Assembly (NCBI GenBank): GCA_949289125.1
Contig: CASEME010000010.1
Span: 48,140 to 112,139, forward strand
DNA: 64,000 bases
DNA from: an uncultured Eubacteriales bacterium
Lineage (GTDB): Bacteria; Bacillota; Clostridia; Christensenellales; CAG-314
Reading direction: 5' to 3'
Part shown: positions 1 through 9,063 of the stretch, one piece after another
Layout: each line of letters opens with the position of its first letter
Position numbering within the stretch: the first letter of the stretch is position 1
Made by a program: the position numbers and the translations under genes
The notes under the pieces: generated by a model
What the model saw: the letters and a program-made list of their open reading frames with translations, nothing else
What the model was told of the DNA's origin: nothing
The model's database searches: none

Positions 1-151
1 ACAATAAGTTGCCGATATTGCTAATTGAACAAAGTTTTCCCTCTTGTGCAAGTACATACTGCACCAATTTTTTAATTATTGCTGACTTAAGATAAGCATA
101 ATGGTAAAATTGAAATACATACAACAACTATTGTTTAAGGAGTATATAAGT

Positions 152-877
152 ATGAATACCACACGTAAAGTAACAGCTATACTTTGTGTTATCGCATTAG
201 CAATGACAACAGTATTTGCCCTTGTTGCGTGCAGTCCGTCCGAATATTACAACATCAAAGCAGGCGTTGTGTACAGATTTGGCGAACAAAAACTGATGAT
301 TGAGATAGACAGTCAAAGCGAACAACAAACAACCTTTCTCAACACTATTGCACCAAGCGACATTACTTTTGGCGACAAAGCCTACGGACGCACTGCAAAG
401 TCCATCACTTTTGTATCGGACACCGCTATAGAAGTAGTTGTTGAAGGCATTGTAGATGCAAGTGCTACGGGCGAGTATGGCAAAGTAACAATAAGTGCCA
501 ACGCTATGGCAAACAAGGCAATATCCTACTGCTATGTAAATGTATACACACCTCAGATAACAAGCAAGGGCTCATCTTCTACAAACCCATCACGCTACAG
601 CTCTACTCTTACACTTGGCGCAGGATACTTTGTACAAGCCAACATCAATTTGAACAACATCACTCTTACTAACGGCACAGGTACATTGACAGCAACGTAC
701 AATGAGGACGGCACGGTAACCGTGAGAGTCACCGACTTTGTTGCTACCACAGCAGGTCAAAGCCCCGTAGTAATGTTTGCCGAAAATACAACTACTATCG
801 GCTCACCTTTCAGTATTACTGTAGGTGTATTCAACTTTTTCAATTTTGACTACGACGTATCGTCCAGCATTTCCTGA
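152..877 (+). CDS. Predicted lipoprotein of unknown function
   Basis: This encodes a 241-residue secreted protein. It begins with a basic N-terminus and a hydrophobic stretch that ends in the lipobox LVAC (Cys near residue 27), so it is probably lipid-anchored on the outer face of the membrane. The start is the ATG at 152 because TAAGGAG lies about 10 bases upstream; an earlier in-frame ATG at 101 has no ribosome binding site. The mature part is rich in Thr, Ser, Asn and Val, as in beta-rich extracellular proteins, but I recognise no family. A strong terminator follows, so it is separate from the phosphofructokinase gene. It resembles the lipoproteins at 34.3 and 36.8 kb only in signal style. 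Confidence 0.8.
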   Translation: MNTTRKVTAILCVIALAMTTVFALVACSPSEYYNIKAGVVYRFGEQKLMIEIDSQSEQQTTFLNTIAPSDITFGDKAYGRTAKSITFVSDTAIEVVVEGIVDASATGEYGKVTISANAMANKAISYCYVNVYTPQITSKGSSSTNPSRYSSTLTLGAGYFVQANINLNNITLTNGTGTLTATYNEDGTVTVRVTDFVATTAGQSPVVMFAENTTTIGSPFSITVGVFNFFNFDYDVSSSIS

Positions 878-970
878 TACTGATATGCTAACTTAGGCTA
901 AACGCACATTGTTGCAACCACATATACGTCATTGTCCATAATAAGACGTTGCAACACTTACAAACACCCG

Positions 971-1001
971 CTACCGCCCACACAAAGGCGGTAGTTTTTT
1001 T
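971..1001 (+). terminator. Rho-independent terminator
   Basis: An 8-bp perfect stem CTACCGCC/GGCGGTAG (971-978 with 987-994) is followed by a run of T. It ends the lipoprotein transcript. Confidence 0.85.
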
Positions 1002-1010
1002 GCAAAAATA

Positions 1011-1024
1011 TTCAATCGTTTGCA
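1011..1024. promoter_or_regulatory. LacI-type operator upstream of the phosphofructokinase gene
   Basis: TTCAATCGTTTGCA is a near-palindrome centred on CG, the usual form for LacI-family sites. The core CAATCGTTTGCATA occurs again at 17687-17699 beside the lacI-type gene. It lies upstream of a TATAAT box at 1064-1069, a place that suits an activating site at least as well as a repressing one. Binding by the 17.8 kb regulator is inferred. Confidence 0.6.
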
Positions 1025-1040
1025 TAGCAGTAGGATAGAC

Positions 1041-1069
1041 AATACACACAAACTGAGCTACAATATAAT
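1041..1069 (+). promoter_or_regulatory. Probable promoter of the pfk-nagA pair
   Basis: A perfect TATAAT at 1064-1069 is preceded, 17 bases earlier, by a poor -35 hexamer (AATACA at 1041-1046). A weak -35 with a nearby regulator site is compatible with activator dependence, but this is inference. Confidence 0.45.
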
Positions 1070-1166
1070 TGACATAATGTGCACAGTAAGTTTGACTGTC
1101 AGATAGTCATCGCACAGCATACTGTACCGCACATACGCACGTTATTAAAGGAGGATAGTTGACAAT

Positions 1167-2318
1167 ATGGCTAATCTGTTAATTGCTCACGGCGGAGGTC
1201 CTACGGCGGTTATCAACGCATCTCTTGCAGGTGCTATAGAGCAAGCACGCAAAGCAGGCTTTAAGGGCAAGATACTGGCACCACGTTTTGGCAGTACAGG
1301 ACTACTTAACGAGGACTTTATTGACCTTACCGACATCACCGACACACAGTTGAAATTGCTGAAGTGCACCCCCGGTTCGGCAATCGGTACTTCCCGACAC
1401 CCGTTGGAAGAACCCGAATACCGCAAGATAGTTGCCAATCTCAACAAGCACGACATCACATACGTGCTGTTTACAGGTGGCAACGGCTCTATGGACACCA
1501 TAGGCAATATTTACAAATACCGTCAAGGCGAGCTGTACTGCGCAGGTATCCCCAAGACAGTGGACAACGACATTGCAGTGACCGACCACGCCCCGGGATA
1601 TGCCAGCAATGCAAAATACATGGCAAGGACAGTATTTGACTGCGCAAAGGACGTAATGGGACTGCCTATACACGTATCAGTAATAGAGGCTATGGGACGC
1701 AATACAGGTTGGTTGACAGCGGCAAGCGCACTTGCACGCACACGTGACAGCGTAGCACCACACATATTGTGCTTCCCCGAAATACCCTTTGACGACAACA
1801 AATTTTTGTCCGATGTGGAAAAAGCTCGCAAAAAGTACGGCGGAGTAATAGTAGTAGCCAGCGAAGGCTTAAAATACGCCGACGGCACACCTATCGTACC
1901 GCCCACATTGACAGTAGGCAGAGCTACATACTTTGGCGACGTATCGGCACACCTTGCAACGCTTATACAAAAAAATCTTGGTATCAAGGCACGCAGTGAA
2001 AAGCCCGGACTTATCGGTAGATGTTGCAGTGAATTGACAAGTAGCGTAGACGTACAAGAAGCCGTACTTATGGGCGCAACAGCTTGTCAGGCAGTACTCG
2101 ACAAGCAAAACGGCGTAATGGCAGGTCTTGAACGAGTATCCACCAAGCCTTATGTAGTACGTCCGATACTTATCCCCATTGAGCAAGTAATGTTGACAGA
2201 AAAGACATTGCCCAGAGAATTTATCAACAAAGAGGGCAACGACGTCACCAAAGCATTTATAGAGTGGGCAAGACCGCTTGTAGGCAAAATGCCCAAACAA
2301 TTCAGCTACATGAAGTAA
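1167..2318 (+). CDS. Phosphofructokinase (ATP or PPi donor uncertain)
   Basis: This is a PfkA-family enzyme of 383 residues that phosphorylates fructose 6-phosphate to fructose 1,6-bisphosphate in the cytoplasm. Family motifs are clear: GGNGSMD near residue 104, PKTVDNDI near 130 and MGRNTGWL near 172. In this family an Asp in the GGDD motif together with Lys in PKT marks pyrophosphate enzymes, while Gly in both places marks ATP enzymes. Here Gly is paired with Lys, a mixed type also known from ATP-using actinobacterial enzymes, so the donor cannot be read from sequence. AAAGGAGG precedes the ATG. It lies 82 bases before nagA on the same strand, behind a LacI-type operator, so it probably serves amino-sugar or related sugar breakdown. 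Confidence 0.93.
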   Translation: MANLLIAHGGGPTAVINASLAGAIEQARKAGFKGKILAPRFGSTGLLNEDFIDLTDITDTQLKLLKCTPGSAIGTSRHPLEEPEYRKIVANLNKHDITYVLFTGGNGSMDTIGNIYKYRQGELYCAGIPKTVDNDIAVTDHAPGYASNAKYMARTVFDCAKDVMGLPIHVSVIEAMGRNTGWLTAASALARTRDSVAPHILCFPEIPFDDNKFLSDVEKARKKYGGVIVVASEGLKYADGTPIVPPTLTVGRATYFGDVSAHLATLIQKNLGIKARSEKPGLIGRCCSELTSSVDVQEAVLMGATACQAVLDKQNGVMAGLERVSTKPYVVRPILIPIEQVMLTEKTLPREFINKEGNDVTKAFIEWARPLVGKMPKQFSYMK

Positions 2319-2400
2319 CAACACTATTGACACTACACACTACGGCGGACCAAGGTACACCACCTTTCCGCCGTAAATAATAACAACAAGGAGATAAATT

Positions 2401-3504
2401 ATGAGATTGTACACCAATGCAACTGCGCTGATTGACGGCGAGTTGGTACTTACAGACATATTGACAGATAAAGGCAAAATAACAAAAATAGGCAAAAAGA
2501 TAAAGTGCCCACAAGGTGCCGAAGTGTTGGACTATACAGGCAAATACATACTGCCTGCGCTTATCGACATACACACGCACGGCGCAGACGGCTACGACTT
2601 CAACTTGGCGTCGTTGGAACAGATGCTCAAAGTAATAGACTTTTACCGTAAGCACGGAGTAGGTAGCGTGTTGCCCACAGTTATGACGGACACGGACGAA
2701 ACAATGTGCAATCAGTTAGCAACGGTAGCGCAACTTGCAAAACTTTGCTCCGAAGTAAAAGGCATACACTTGGAAGGACCTTTTCTTGCGCCCGACTACA
2801 AAGGTGCAATGCCCTTAGAACTGTTGCAACTGCCCTCTGTAGAGAAGTTTAAGATGTATCAAAAGGCAGCCAACGGGCTTATAAAAGTAGTGACAATATC
2901 GCCCGAACTGAAAGGCGCACAACAATTTGCAAAAGAAGTGTCGGCAATGGGCGTTGTAGTGTCACTTGGACACAGTGGCGCAGAGTATGAGGAAGCCAAT
3001 GCCTGCGTCAAGGCAGGCGCAAAGAGCTTTACGCACACGTTCAATGCAATGAAACTGCCCCACCAACATCACGCCAACATAGGCGGTTGCGCTATGCTGT
3101 CCGACAACTACTGCGAACTTATCTGCGACGGCAGACACGTTTGCCCCGATATGGTGCGCTTTATGCTCAAGATGAAAGGCATTGAGCGCATAGTGTTGGT
3201 AACAGACAGTATGATGGCAGCAGGTCTGCCCGACGGTCAGTACAAATTAGGCGTCAACAACGTAACAGTAAAAGAGGGTGACGCATTGATAACTGAAACA
3301 GGCGTAAGAGCAGGCAGTACTTTGACTGCCGACAATGCTTTTGCCAACTTTGTGCAGTTTACAGATTTGCCCGTCAATGTAGCAATAAAAGCAATGACGG
3401 AAAACCCTGCAAAGCTACTTGGCATTTACGACCGTTGCGGTAGTATTGCCGAAGGCAAAGACGCAGACTTTCTTGTGTTGGACGCATCGCATCTCGGCAA
3501 GTAG
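2401..3504 (+). CDS. nagA: N-acetylglucosamine-6-phosphate deacetylase
   Basis: NagA removes the acetyl group from GlcNAc-6-P to give GlcN-6-P and acetate. The 367-residue protein has the usual amidohydrolase order: a short beta-sandwich N-terminus, DIHTHGADG near residue 58, HLEGPF near 122, SLGHSG near 185, THTFNAM near 206 and VTDSMMAAG near 268. The His, Glu and Asp residues of the metal site are present. The length is normal. AAGGAG sits a few bases upstream of the ATG. It follows the phosphofructokinase gene by 82 bases and probably shares its transcript. The product feeds the NagB-like enzymes encoded at 8.2 and 13.3 kb. Confidence 0.95.
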   Translation: MRLYTNATALIDGELVLTDILTDKGKITKIGKKIKCPQGAEVLDYTGKYILPALIDIHTHGADGYDFNLASLEQMLKVIDFYRKHGVGSVLPTVMTDTDETMCNQLATVAQLAKLCSEVKGIHLEGPFLAPDYKGAMPLELLQLPSVEKFKMYQKAANGLIKVVTISPELKGAQQFAKEVSAMGVVVSLGHSGAEYEEANACVKAGAKSFTHTFNAMKLPHQHHANIGGCAMLSDNYCELICDGRHVCPDMVRFMLKMKGIERIVLVTDSMMAAGLPDGQYKLGVNNVTVKEGDALITETGVRAGSTLTADNAFANFVQFTDLPVNVAIKAMTENPAKLLGIYDRCGSIAEGKDADFLVLDASHLGK

Positions 3505-3698
3505 TCAATGGACTTATACACAGTAAGCAAATGGCAAAACACACAAACAGCATTGCGCATTGTTAATTGTAAACAGAAGGCAAACAATAAGCACAACACA
3601 TAGTCTTTTGCAACATTGTATTGGACAGTACTCTACACGATAGCTTGGCTACACTGCTAATTGGTGCACATAACCATATAACAACAATTACAAAATAT

Positions 3699-3735
3699 AA
3701 TACCGACATAGCGCTATCACTATGTCGGTATTTGT
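3699..3735. terminator. Bidirectional terminator after nagA
   Basis: The stem ATACCGACATA/TATGTCGGTAT (3700-3731) is followed by TTTGTTTTG on the plus strand and by ATATTTTG on the minus strand. It can end nagA and the small minus-strand gene at 3840. The rest of 3505-3839 shows nothing else. Confidence 0.7.
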
Positions 3736-3839
3736 TTTGTCTATCACTATTACAAAGCCATTGTACAAAATGTTATTATCCCACACTGTTGCAACTGCTA
3801 TGCACTTTTGCTATCAGCAATGTAATTTTTGTCGAGTAC

Positions 3840-4088
3840 TTAGTTTGTATCGTGTTGCTCTTGGTCACTGTTTTGTTGTGTGTTATCTGTTGTATTGCTA
3901 TCAACAGGTTTCTTTTGGTCGGGCAAAAATATGGCAAGAAATATTGCTATCCAAAGCGTACAGTTGACTATGTCCGAAACAGTGTGAAAAGCATAATTAC
4001 GAGTTGCGAAGTATGCAATACTAAAAGCAATATCTACAACTAACAGCAGTATTGCCACAATTTTCATAATAAATTTTGCCTTTTTCAT
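3840..4088 (-). CDS. Small membrane protein of unknown function
   Basis: An 82-residue protein with a short basic N-terminus, two hydrophobic segments (about residues 8-28 and 44-56) and a hydrophilic tail rich in Asp, Asn, Gln and Thr. It probably spans the membrane twice. I recognise no family. GAGGGGATAAG lies upstream of the ATG in the minus sense. The gene is alone between nagA, which is convergent with it, and the DnaA-box region. It could be a lineage-specific gene; a chance ORF is less likely because of the two clean membrane helices and the ribosome site. Confidence 0.55.
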   Translation of the reverse strand: MKKAKFIMKIVAILLLVVDIAFSIAYFATRNYAFHTVSDIVNCTLWIAIFLAIFLPDQKKPVDSNTTDNTQQNSDQEQHDTN

Positions 4089-4406
4089 AACTTATCCCCT
4101 CTTATAGTAATAATACCAACTATATGCAAAACATTATATTTTCATCGTTATTATAAAATTTGATTACCTTACTGTCAATACTAAAGTTTTGCTACGCACA
4201 GTTAAACATAGCAAAAAACATTATAAATATTGCTGTTTTTATCTTTCATCAGCAAATATTCATACACAAAAGCGGTCTACAAAATGTGATAAAATACAAA
4301 ATATGTCAGGCATTTGCAACAAATTCACTTTTCCACAACGATATTTTACTTTTGGACAACTTTTAGCTTTATTTTGGCATATACTATGCCTCAAATACCC
4401 TCATTT

Positions 4407-4444
4407 TGTGGATAACTATACACTTATCCACAGAGTTATCCACA
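4407..4444. other. Cluster of three perfect DnaA boxes
   Basis: TGTGGATAA at 4407-4415, TTATCCACA at 4424-4432 and TTATCCACA at 4436-4444 are exact matches to the DnaA box TTATCCACA, one in reverse and two in forward orientation, all within 38 bases. A one-mismatch site TTTTCCACA lies near 4329. The surrounding gap 4089-4852 is AT-rich and has no convincing gene. It could be a DnaA-titrating or regulatory cluster, or a part of the origin system; gene orientation favours the dnaA-dnaN gap as the actual origin. Confidence 0.8.
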
Positions 4445-4556
4445 ATTAACGAAAAAATTGTGCAAATGTTTTCAGTAACAGTTGCTTGACTTTTACCATT
4501 GATTGTGCATAACTTCATTTTTGCGTGTTTTTTGAGCTGTTTGTGCGCAAAACAAA

Positions 4557-4599
4557 ACGCACTTTTTTTCACGAGATTTACTTGTGGTCAAAAGTGCGT
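4557..4599. terminator. Hairpin in the pgi 3' region, possible terminator
   Basis: A perfect 10-bp inverted repeat ACGCACTTTT/AAAAGTGCGT with a 23-base spacer. On the minus strand it is followed by TTTGTTTTG, so it could end the long sugar operon after pgi. The long loop makes this uncertain. Confidence 0.4.
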
Positions 4600-4852
4600 C
4601 TATTTTTGTTAAAAAGTAATTGTTGTGGCAATATCTTTGCCGTATTGGCAACAACTATACCGTATGCAACTACTACACTGATTGTTACAAAATATAGTTG
4701 TTATTCTGCTGTAAGTTTTGCAACCGACATTTTAGCTGAGGCAATCAACATACTGCTACACAAGCAATCGGTCGCGACTGCTACAATGTCGTTGTCGTGG
4801 TTTTCGCTTGGCGCACCAATATGCCACTTATAAGCAAGCTACACTATTGCAA

Positions 4853-6127
4853 TTACTTTTTGAGTATCTTGTACATATTGCGTTTGTAGTTTTCTACGCC
4901 GTCCTGATTGAAAGGATTGACGTGTATATAGTTGGCTGACATATACACTGCAAACAGGAAGAAGTAATACAATTCGCCCAACAACTCCTCTGTAGGTTCG
5001 GGGCATACAAATTCCATACAGGGCACACCGTCATTGTAATGCGCCGAAAAACTGCCGTCATACACTGCCTGATTGACTTTGTCGTACTGCATACCGTTGA
5101 GGTAATCAAAGCCGTCCTGCTCGTCCGACTGCGGTATCACTACCTTAGTAGGCTTAAAGCACTTCAAGTACGTTTCCATAATAAAGCGTCTGCCTTGCTG
5201 AACGTACTGACCTATTGCGTGCAAATCTTCGCTGAAACAGTAGTAGTCGGGATAGATGCACTCTTGTATCTTACCTTCGGTCTCGCCAAACTCCTGCAAC
5301 CACCAACGCGCAAAGTGCTCGAGTTCGGGTTCAAACACAACCATACTTTCCACCTGAAAACCTTTGCGGAAAAGCAAATTGCGCGCCACAGCGTATCTTA
5401 CGGCAGGGTTTTTGTCTATTGGCATAGATTTGAGCAGTTGTTCTGTTTTGCGTGCGCTCTCTACAAGTTTGTCAATGTCTATACCAGCAACAGCCGCAGG
5501 CAACAGACCTACAGGCGTCAACATACAGTATCTGCCGCCTACTTCCTCAGGGAAAGGCAGGAAAGTGTAGCCGTATTTGTCTGCCATCTCTTTGAGGTTG
5601 TCGTGCGTTACACTGCCGCATACCGTCACACGGTCAACATACTTGTCGCCATAACGCTGTTTGAGATACTGACGGAACATACGGAAAGTAAGCCCTGGCT
5701 CTATTGTGCGGAAGTCTTTTGCAATGACGTCTATTGCCACGCTTCTGCCACCTATCTTGTCAAACACACGTTGCAAAGCCGTTGCCGACAAATTGTTGCC
5801 CGCCCAGATAATTTCCGGACAATCGGGATGGTCGTACTTAAAGCACTCCACAGCAGCAAGTGAGCCTCTATTACTACCGCCTATGCCAATTACTACCAAT
5901 ACTTCGGCTTGTTTTGCTATTTTGCGAGCTACTTGTTTAATTTTGGCTAACATACTGTCGTTGGCATTGTTGTCCACCACAAACCAACCTTTGCGGTCTA
6001 CATCGCCGTACTTGCACTGATAACTGTCCTCAAACAACTGCTTGTTTTTCAAAATTTCGTTAGTTATTTCCTGAGACGTAACGTATTTGTCTATATACTT
6101 TTCGTTAAATTGCAATTTTAGCTTCAT
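4853..6127 (-). CDS. pgi: Glucose-6-phosphate isomerase
   Basis: Pgi interconverts glucose 6-phosphate and fructose 6-phosphate. The 424-residue protein has the family landmarks in order: GIGGSNRGS near residue 81, VCGSVTHDN near 169, the signature VGGRYCMLTPVGLLP near 197, FGETEGK near 281, SEDLHAIGQYVQ near 299 and the C-terminal NPFNQDGVENYK. Its length matches the short bacterial form. AAGAAGGA precedes the ATG. It is the last gene of the minus-strand run that starts at 17.6 kb, 73 bases after the DUF3604 gene, and supplies the isomerase step between hexose phosphates in that cluster. Confidence 0.95.
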   Translation of the reverse strand: MKLKLQFNEKYIDKYVTSQEITNEILKNKQLFEDSYQCKYGDVDRKGWFVVDNNANDSMLAKIKQVARKIAKQAEVLVVIGIGGSNRGSLAAVECFKYDHPDCPEIIWAGNNLSATALQRVFDKIGGRSVAIDVIAKDFRTIEPGLTFRMFRQYLKQRYGDKYVDRVTVCGSVTHDNLKEMADKYGYTFLPFPEEVGGRYCMLTPVGLLPAAVAGIDIDKLVESARKTEQLLKSMPIDKNPAVRYAVARNLLFRKGFQVESMVVFEPELEHFARWWLQEFGETEGKIQECIYPDYYCFSEDLHAIGQYVQQGRRFIMETYLKCFKPTKVVIPQSDEQDGFDYLNGMQYDKVNQAVYDGSFSAHYNDGVPCMEFVCPEPTEELLGELYYFFLFAVYMSANYIHVNPFNQDGVENYKRNMYKILKK

Positions 6128-6200
6128 AATGAATATCCTTCTTTGACAAAGTTTGTTATTTGTTTTGGCTTATTAACAATATCAAGCATGTCTATTGTTG

Positions 6201-8057
6201 CTATTGTTTTTCAAATACTGCACTTATCCAATAATAATTACCTTTTTGTGTCACACATCGTGCGTACAAAAATTTGTCTACATTGAGATTTTCAAATACC
6301 TTATTTATATAATAGCTATCAATATCTTCGTGCCTTACAACACCTTGTTGATTGACAAACTCAATATAGCGTATCTGTTCGGGCGAAACAAGTTGTACAT
6401 GACAGTTTACTGTCTTTTGTGCATAACTGCCTAACAAGTGCTGTCCATCAACTTTGTAGTTGAGTGCAAAGCGTGTATGAGTGGTAGCAACAGTTTGTCT
6501 GTTGTACAGTGCGTCAAATAGGTGTGTACGGTCGTTATTTTCGCAAAATACGCCTGTCAATCCACCGTAAGCAGGATTGCCGTCGTGTCCGTCACTGGAC
6601 GCCGTAAAACTCCACTGCTTGCCACGTCTTAAAAAATCTCTTACCGTATTGTCTTTGACATTTCGCCTTGCTTTCAGCACCATTGGCGAGCTGTCGCACT
6701 CAAATATTCCCCATTGAGTGGAAAAAACCTCGCAGTTGCGCTCGTTGTCACAACTATTTTCCCAATTTGCAAGGTCAAAGCCGCTATTAGCCTTGTCCTG
6801 TCCGTCAAGATTAGGTCTGCCGTTGCAATATCTGTGTAAGTGTGGCATTGTGAGAAAACGTTGTCCACGGTAAAAGTCCCACACGCCCCATATACTGTTG
6901 ACGCCTTGGGGGTAGTCCACTTCACTCAACGAACGGTCAAACACACATACCGTGTCGCCGCGCTTTTCGTGTATTTCAAAGCCCGACAGCACAGTAAACT
7001 CTCCGTTCACATTGGCTTTGTCGGCGTTTTGGGCAATTTTGTCCCAGACCTCTTTGGTCACATTGACTGTTGCATTGTCGTCAAAACAAAATGTCTGTTC
7101 TACAAGACACACAAAGTCCGAGTGTTGCACGTCTTTGGCATAGCGATAACATTCGCTTGGATATGCGCCACCGTCGTTATCCCTTATGTTGGGCGTAAGG
7201 TTGCTATGCACATGAGTATCGCCCCAAAGCATACGAATAGCGTCACTTTGACACAATACAGCAGCAACTTCACATTTCAAACATCCTGCTTTTGCTACAA
7301 TATGATACATACCTTCCTGTAGCACCAACGTTTTGCCTTGACAATACTTGCCGCAGTCAGTTTTTTCGCCTGTAACCAAATTGTGCGTATATATAGTTAT
7401 ATTGTCAGTTTGGATATTGACAGGATTGTTGAAGCGATCTGTAGCAACAATATTGACCGCAAAAGGCGTGTCGGGGCGAACATTGTTGTTGCAATATACT
7501 TTTACCATGCTTGCGCGCTCGGGCACTACTTCTATATCGTGCAAAGCGTTGACTTGTACAAAATCTTGCCCGTCTACCGAATACTCCACTTTGTAGTGGT
7601 AAAAGCTGTCCGTTTTGTTGGCAAACTGACCTGCACGCGAGGGCGGACACTCTCCCTCAACAAAGGGACGGTCAATACCACCAAAATTTACTGTAAAGTA
7701 CTGACCTTTTTTTAACGAACTAAACACAGTTGCCGTAACTATGCGGTTGCTGTCCGACCAGTTGAGTACGTGACTGAATTTGCTCTCCACTTTGCTGACA
7801 ACGGTATCCACGCTTACGCTTTCGTCACAACCTATGGCGTACACATAGTTGGGCTTCCAATAGTCGTATGTCTGCAAATATTCCTCACTGCGCTGATGTT
7901 GGTAGGCAGGTACAGTTATCCTTACCTTTGTCAAGGGCGGCAAAGCAGTATTGGCAACTACTTTGAGATGCCATTCCAATTCTCCGTTGACTTTTACCAT
8001 TTTAGGGCTTTGCGCAACAAATTTTAATTGTTTTGTCGACGTTGTGTACTTTCTCAT
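6201..8057 (-). CDS. DUF3604/PHP-domain protein
   Basis: A 618-residue protein with no signal peptide. The N-terminal 270 residues look like beta-rich domains. From about residue 278 it has GDTHVHSNL, the start of a PHP-type metal-binding domain as seen in DUF3604 proteins, followed by further His, Asp and Glu motifs such as LSGFEIHEK, TMPHLHRYCNG and SSDGHDGNP. These suggest a metal-dependent hydrolase in the cytoplasm, but no substrate is established for the family that I can name. It lies between the second NagB-like gene and pgi in the sugar operon, so a role in removing a group from a modified sugar or its phosphate is a reasonable guess. AAGGAA precedes the ATG. Confidence 0.75.
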   Translation of the reverse strand: MRKYTTSTKQLKFVAQSPKMVKVNGELEWHLKVVANTALPPLTKVRITVPAYQHQRSEEYLQTYDYWKPNYVYAIGCDESVSVDTVVSKVESKFSHVLNWSDSNRIVTATVFSSLKKGQYFTVNFGGIDRPFVEGECPPSRAGQFANKTDSFYHYKVEYSVDGQDFVQVNALHDIEVVPERASMVKVYCNNNVRPDTPFAVNIVATDRFNNPVNIQTDNITIYTHNLVTGEKTDCGKYCQGKTLVLQEGMYHIVAKAGCLKCEVAAVLCQSDAIRMLWGDTHVHSNLTPNIRDNDGGAYPSECYRYAKDVQHSDFVCLVEQTFCFDDNATVNVTKEVWDKIAQNADKANVNGEFTVLSGFEIHEKRGDTVCVFDRSLSEVDYPQGVNSIWGVWDFYRGQRFLTMPHLHRYCNGRPNLDGQDKANSGFDLANWENSCDNERNCEVFSTQWGIFECDSSPMVLKARRNVKDNTVRDFLRRGKQWSFTASSDGHDGNPAYGGLTGVFCENNDRTHLFDALYNRQTVATTHTRFALNYKVDGQHLLGSYAQKTVNCHVQLVSPEQIRYIEFVNQQGVVRHEDIDSYYINKVFENLNVDKFLYARCVTQKGNYYWISAVFEKQ

Positions 8058-8107
8058 AGTTATATTCCTTATTAAATGGTCACGCTCTTAAGTACTTTTC
8101 TCCTTAA

Positions 8108-8133
8108 CACCCTGCCGCAACAACGGCAGGGTG
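8108..8133. other. Intergenic hairpin without a T run
   Basis: A perfect 10-bp stem CACCCTGCCG/CGGCAGGGTG with a 6-base loop lies between the nagB-like gene and the DUF3604 gene. On the transcribed minus strand it is followed by TTAAGGAG and not by T, so it is more likely an mRNA processing or stability element than a terminator. Confidence 0.65.
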
Positions 8134-8183
8134 CGTAAGAGGGAAAACAGACGACGAGCAACATACAGCTCGTGCTACGCCGT

Positions 8184-8996
8184 CTATATGGCTTGTGTAA
8201 TTTCTTCGTGCGTATACACTATTATATCATTGTGCAACTGTATTGCAGTTGACGGATAGTTGCCGCTGGGTTGTTCGCATACGGCACGTTTGACAGCCGT
8301 ATTGTGCCAATCACGGAAGCAATACACACGCAGTTTTTTGGCGGTGAGCATTTCTTTGAGTCCCAGTGTTATTCCTTGAAGGGGAACTTCACACACCGCA
8401 CCTTTGTAATTGTTGATTGCGCAGATAACTCTTGTCTCTGTGGATATATCGAGTATCCTTGTTGTTGCTTGCTGCAAATATTTGTCTATAGGCAAATTGA
8501 GCTGCTCGTTCATACCTATGTGTCCGTTGATGCCAATACCTGCAACGCAAAGGTCTATTTTGCCCAGACTTTGAAGTTTTTTGGGCAATTCCATTACGTT
8601 GGCAGCGTGCGGTTTGAGCCTGTGGTCTTGCGGTGGAGCAAGCTCGGGCAACAATCTGTTGTACAACAAATCGTCTATTTTGCGCGACAAACTGAGTCTA
8701 TGTTCGTATGGCAATTCCTTGCCGTCCTCTATATATTCATCCATAAGCGCAAAATAACAGTTTTTGAGCGACAGACCTGTCTTGTTGACATATTCGGCAA
8801 AGATAGGATACTGCCCTGTCGGTCCTATCGGTATTACCATGACGGTTATGTCGCCTCGACTGTTGTTTTGTTCTACCGTGTGCGCCATATCCATAGCACA
8901 CTGAGTAAATACGTCTTGCGCTGTTGCGAGTACTTCTACAGGGACTTTTGCATTTTTCAACAACTCCTGCTTGTCATAGTAGATGTAATCTCTCAT
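8184..8996 (-). CDS. NagB-family glucosamine-6-phosphate deaminase/isomerase, copy 1
   Basis: A 270-residue member of the NagB sugar-phosphate isomerase family, which converts GlcN-6-P to fructose 6-phosphate and ammonia. It shows IPIGPTGQYP near residue 55, MDEYIE near 84, GIGINGHIGMNEQ near 157 and TLGLKEMLTAKK near 216. The His and Glu of the active-site motif are kept. It resembles the copy at 13.3 kb more than classical NagB, as both share the GPxGQYP and RDWH motifs, so both may belong to a side branch with a different amino or keto sugar phosphate as substrate. It lies after the ABC lipoprotein gene in the minus-strand run. Confidence 0.85.
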   Translation of the reverse strand: MRDYIYYDKQELLKNAKVPVEVLATAQDVFTQCAMDMAHTVEQNNSRGDITVMVIPIGPTGQYPIFAEYVNKTGLSLKNCYFALMDEYIEDGKELPYEHRLSLSRKIDDLLYNRLLPELAPPQDHRLKPHAANVMELPKKLQSLGKIDLCVAGIGINGHIGMNEQLNLPIDKYLQQATTRILDISTETRVICAINNYKGAVCEVPLQGITLGLKEMLTAKKLRVYCFRDWHNTAVKRAVCEQPSGNYPSTAIQLHNDIIVYTHEEITQAI

Positions 8997-9014
8997 ATTG
9001 TCCTCATTAGTGAC

Positions 9015-9045
9015 AAGGGGCAGCCCGTCTTGCGAGCCAACCCCT
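9015..9045 (-). other. Intergenic hairpin between the ABC lipoprotein and nagB-like genes
   Basis: On the minus strand AGGGG pairs with CCCCT and encloses a GCUCG/CGGGC stem with one G-U pair. There is no T run after it. It may set relative transcript levels on either side of the junction. Confidence 0.4.
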
Positions 9046-9063
9046 GTGTCTGTAATTGCTTAA

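Noticed and set aside
4525..4833. A 102-codon plus-strand frame in the DnaA-box gap
   Set aside because: No ribosome site and an odd residue mix; it overlaps a hairpin that looks like a terminator.
4700..4850. Minus-strand frame reading WHIGAPSENHDND and onward after pgi
   Set aside because: No start codon before the conserved-looking part and no family match I can name; likely chance, or too little left to call a remnant.
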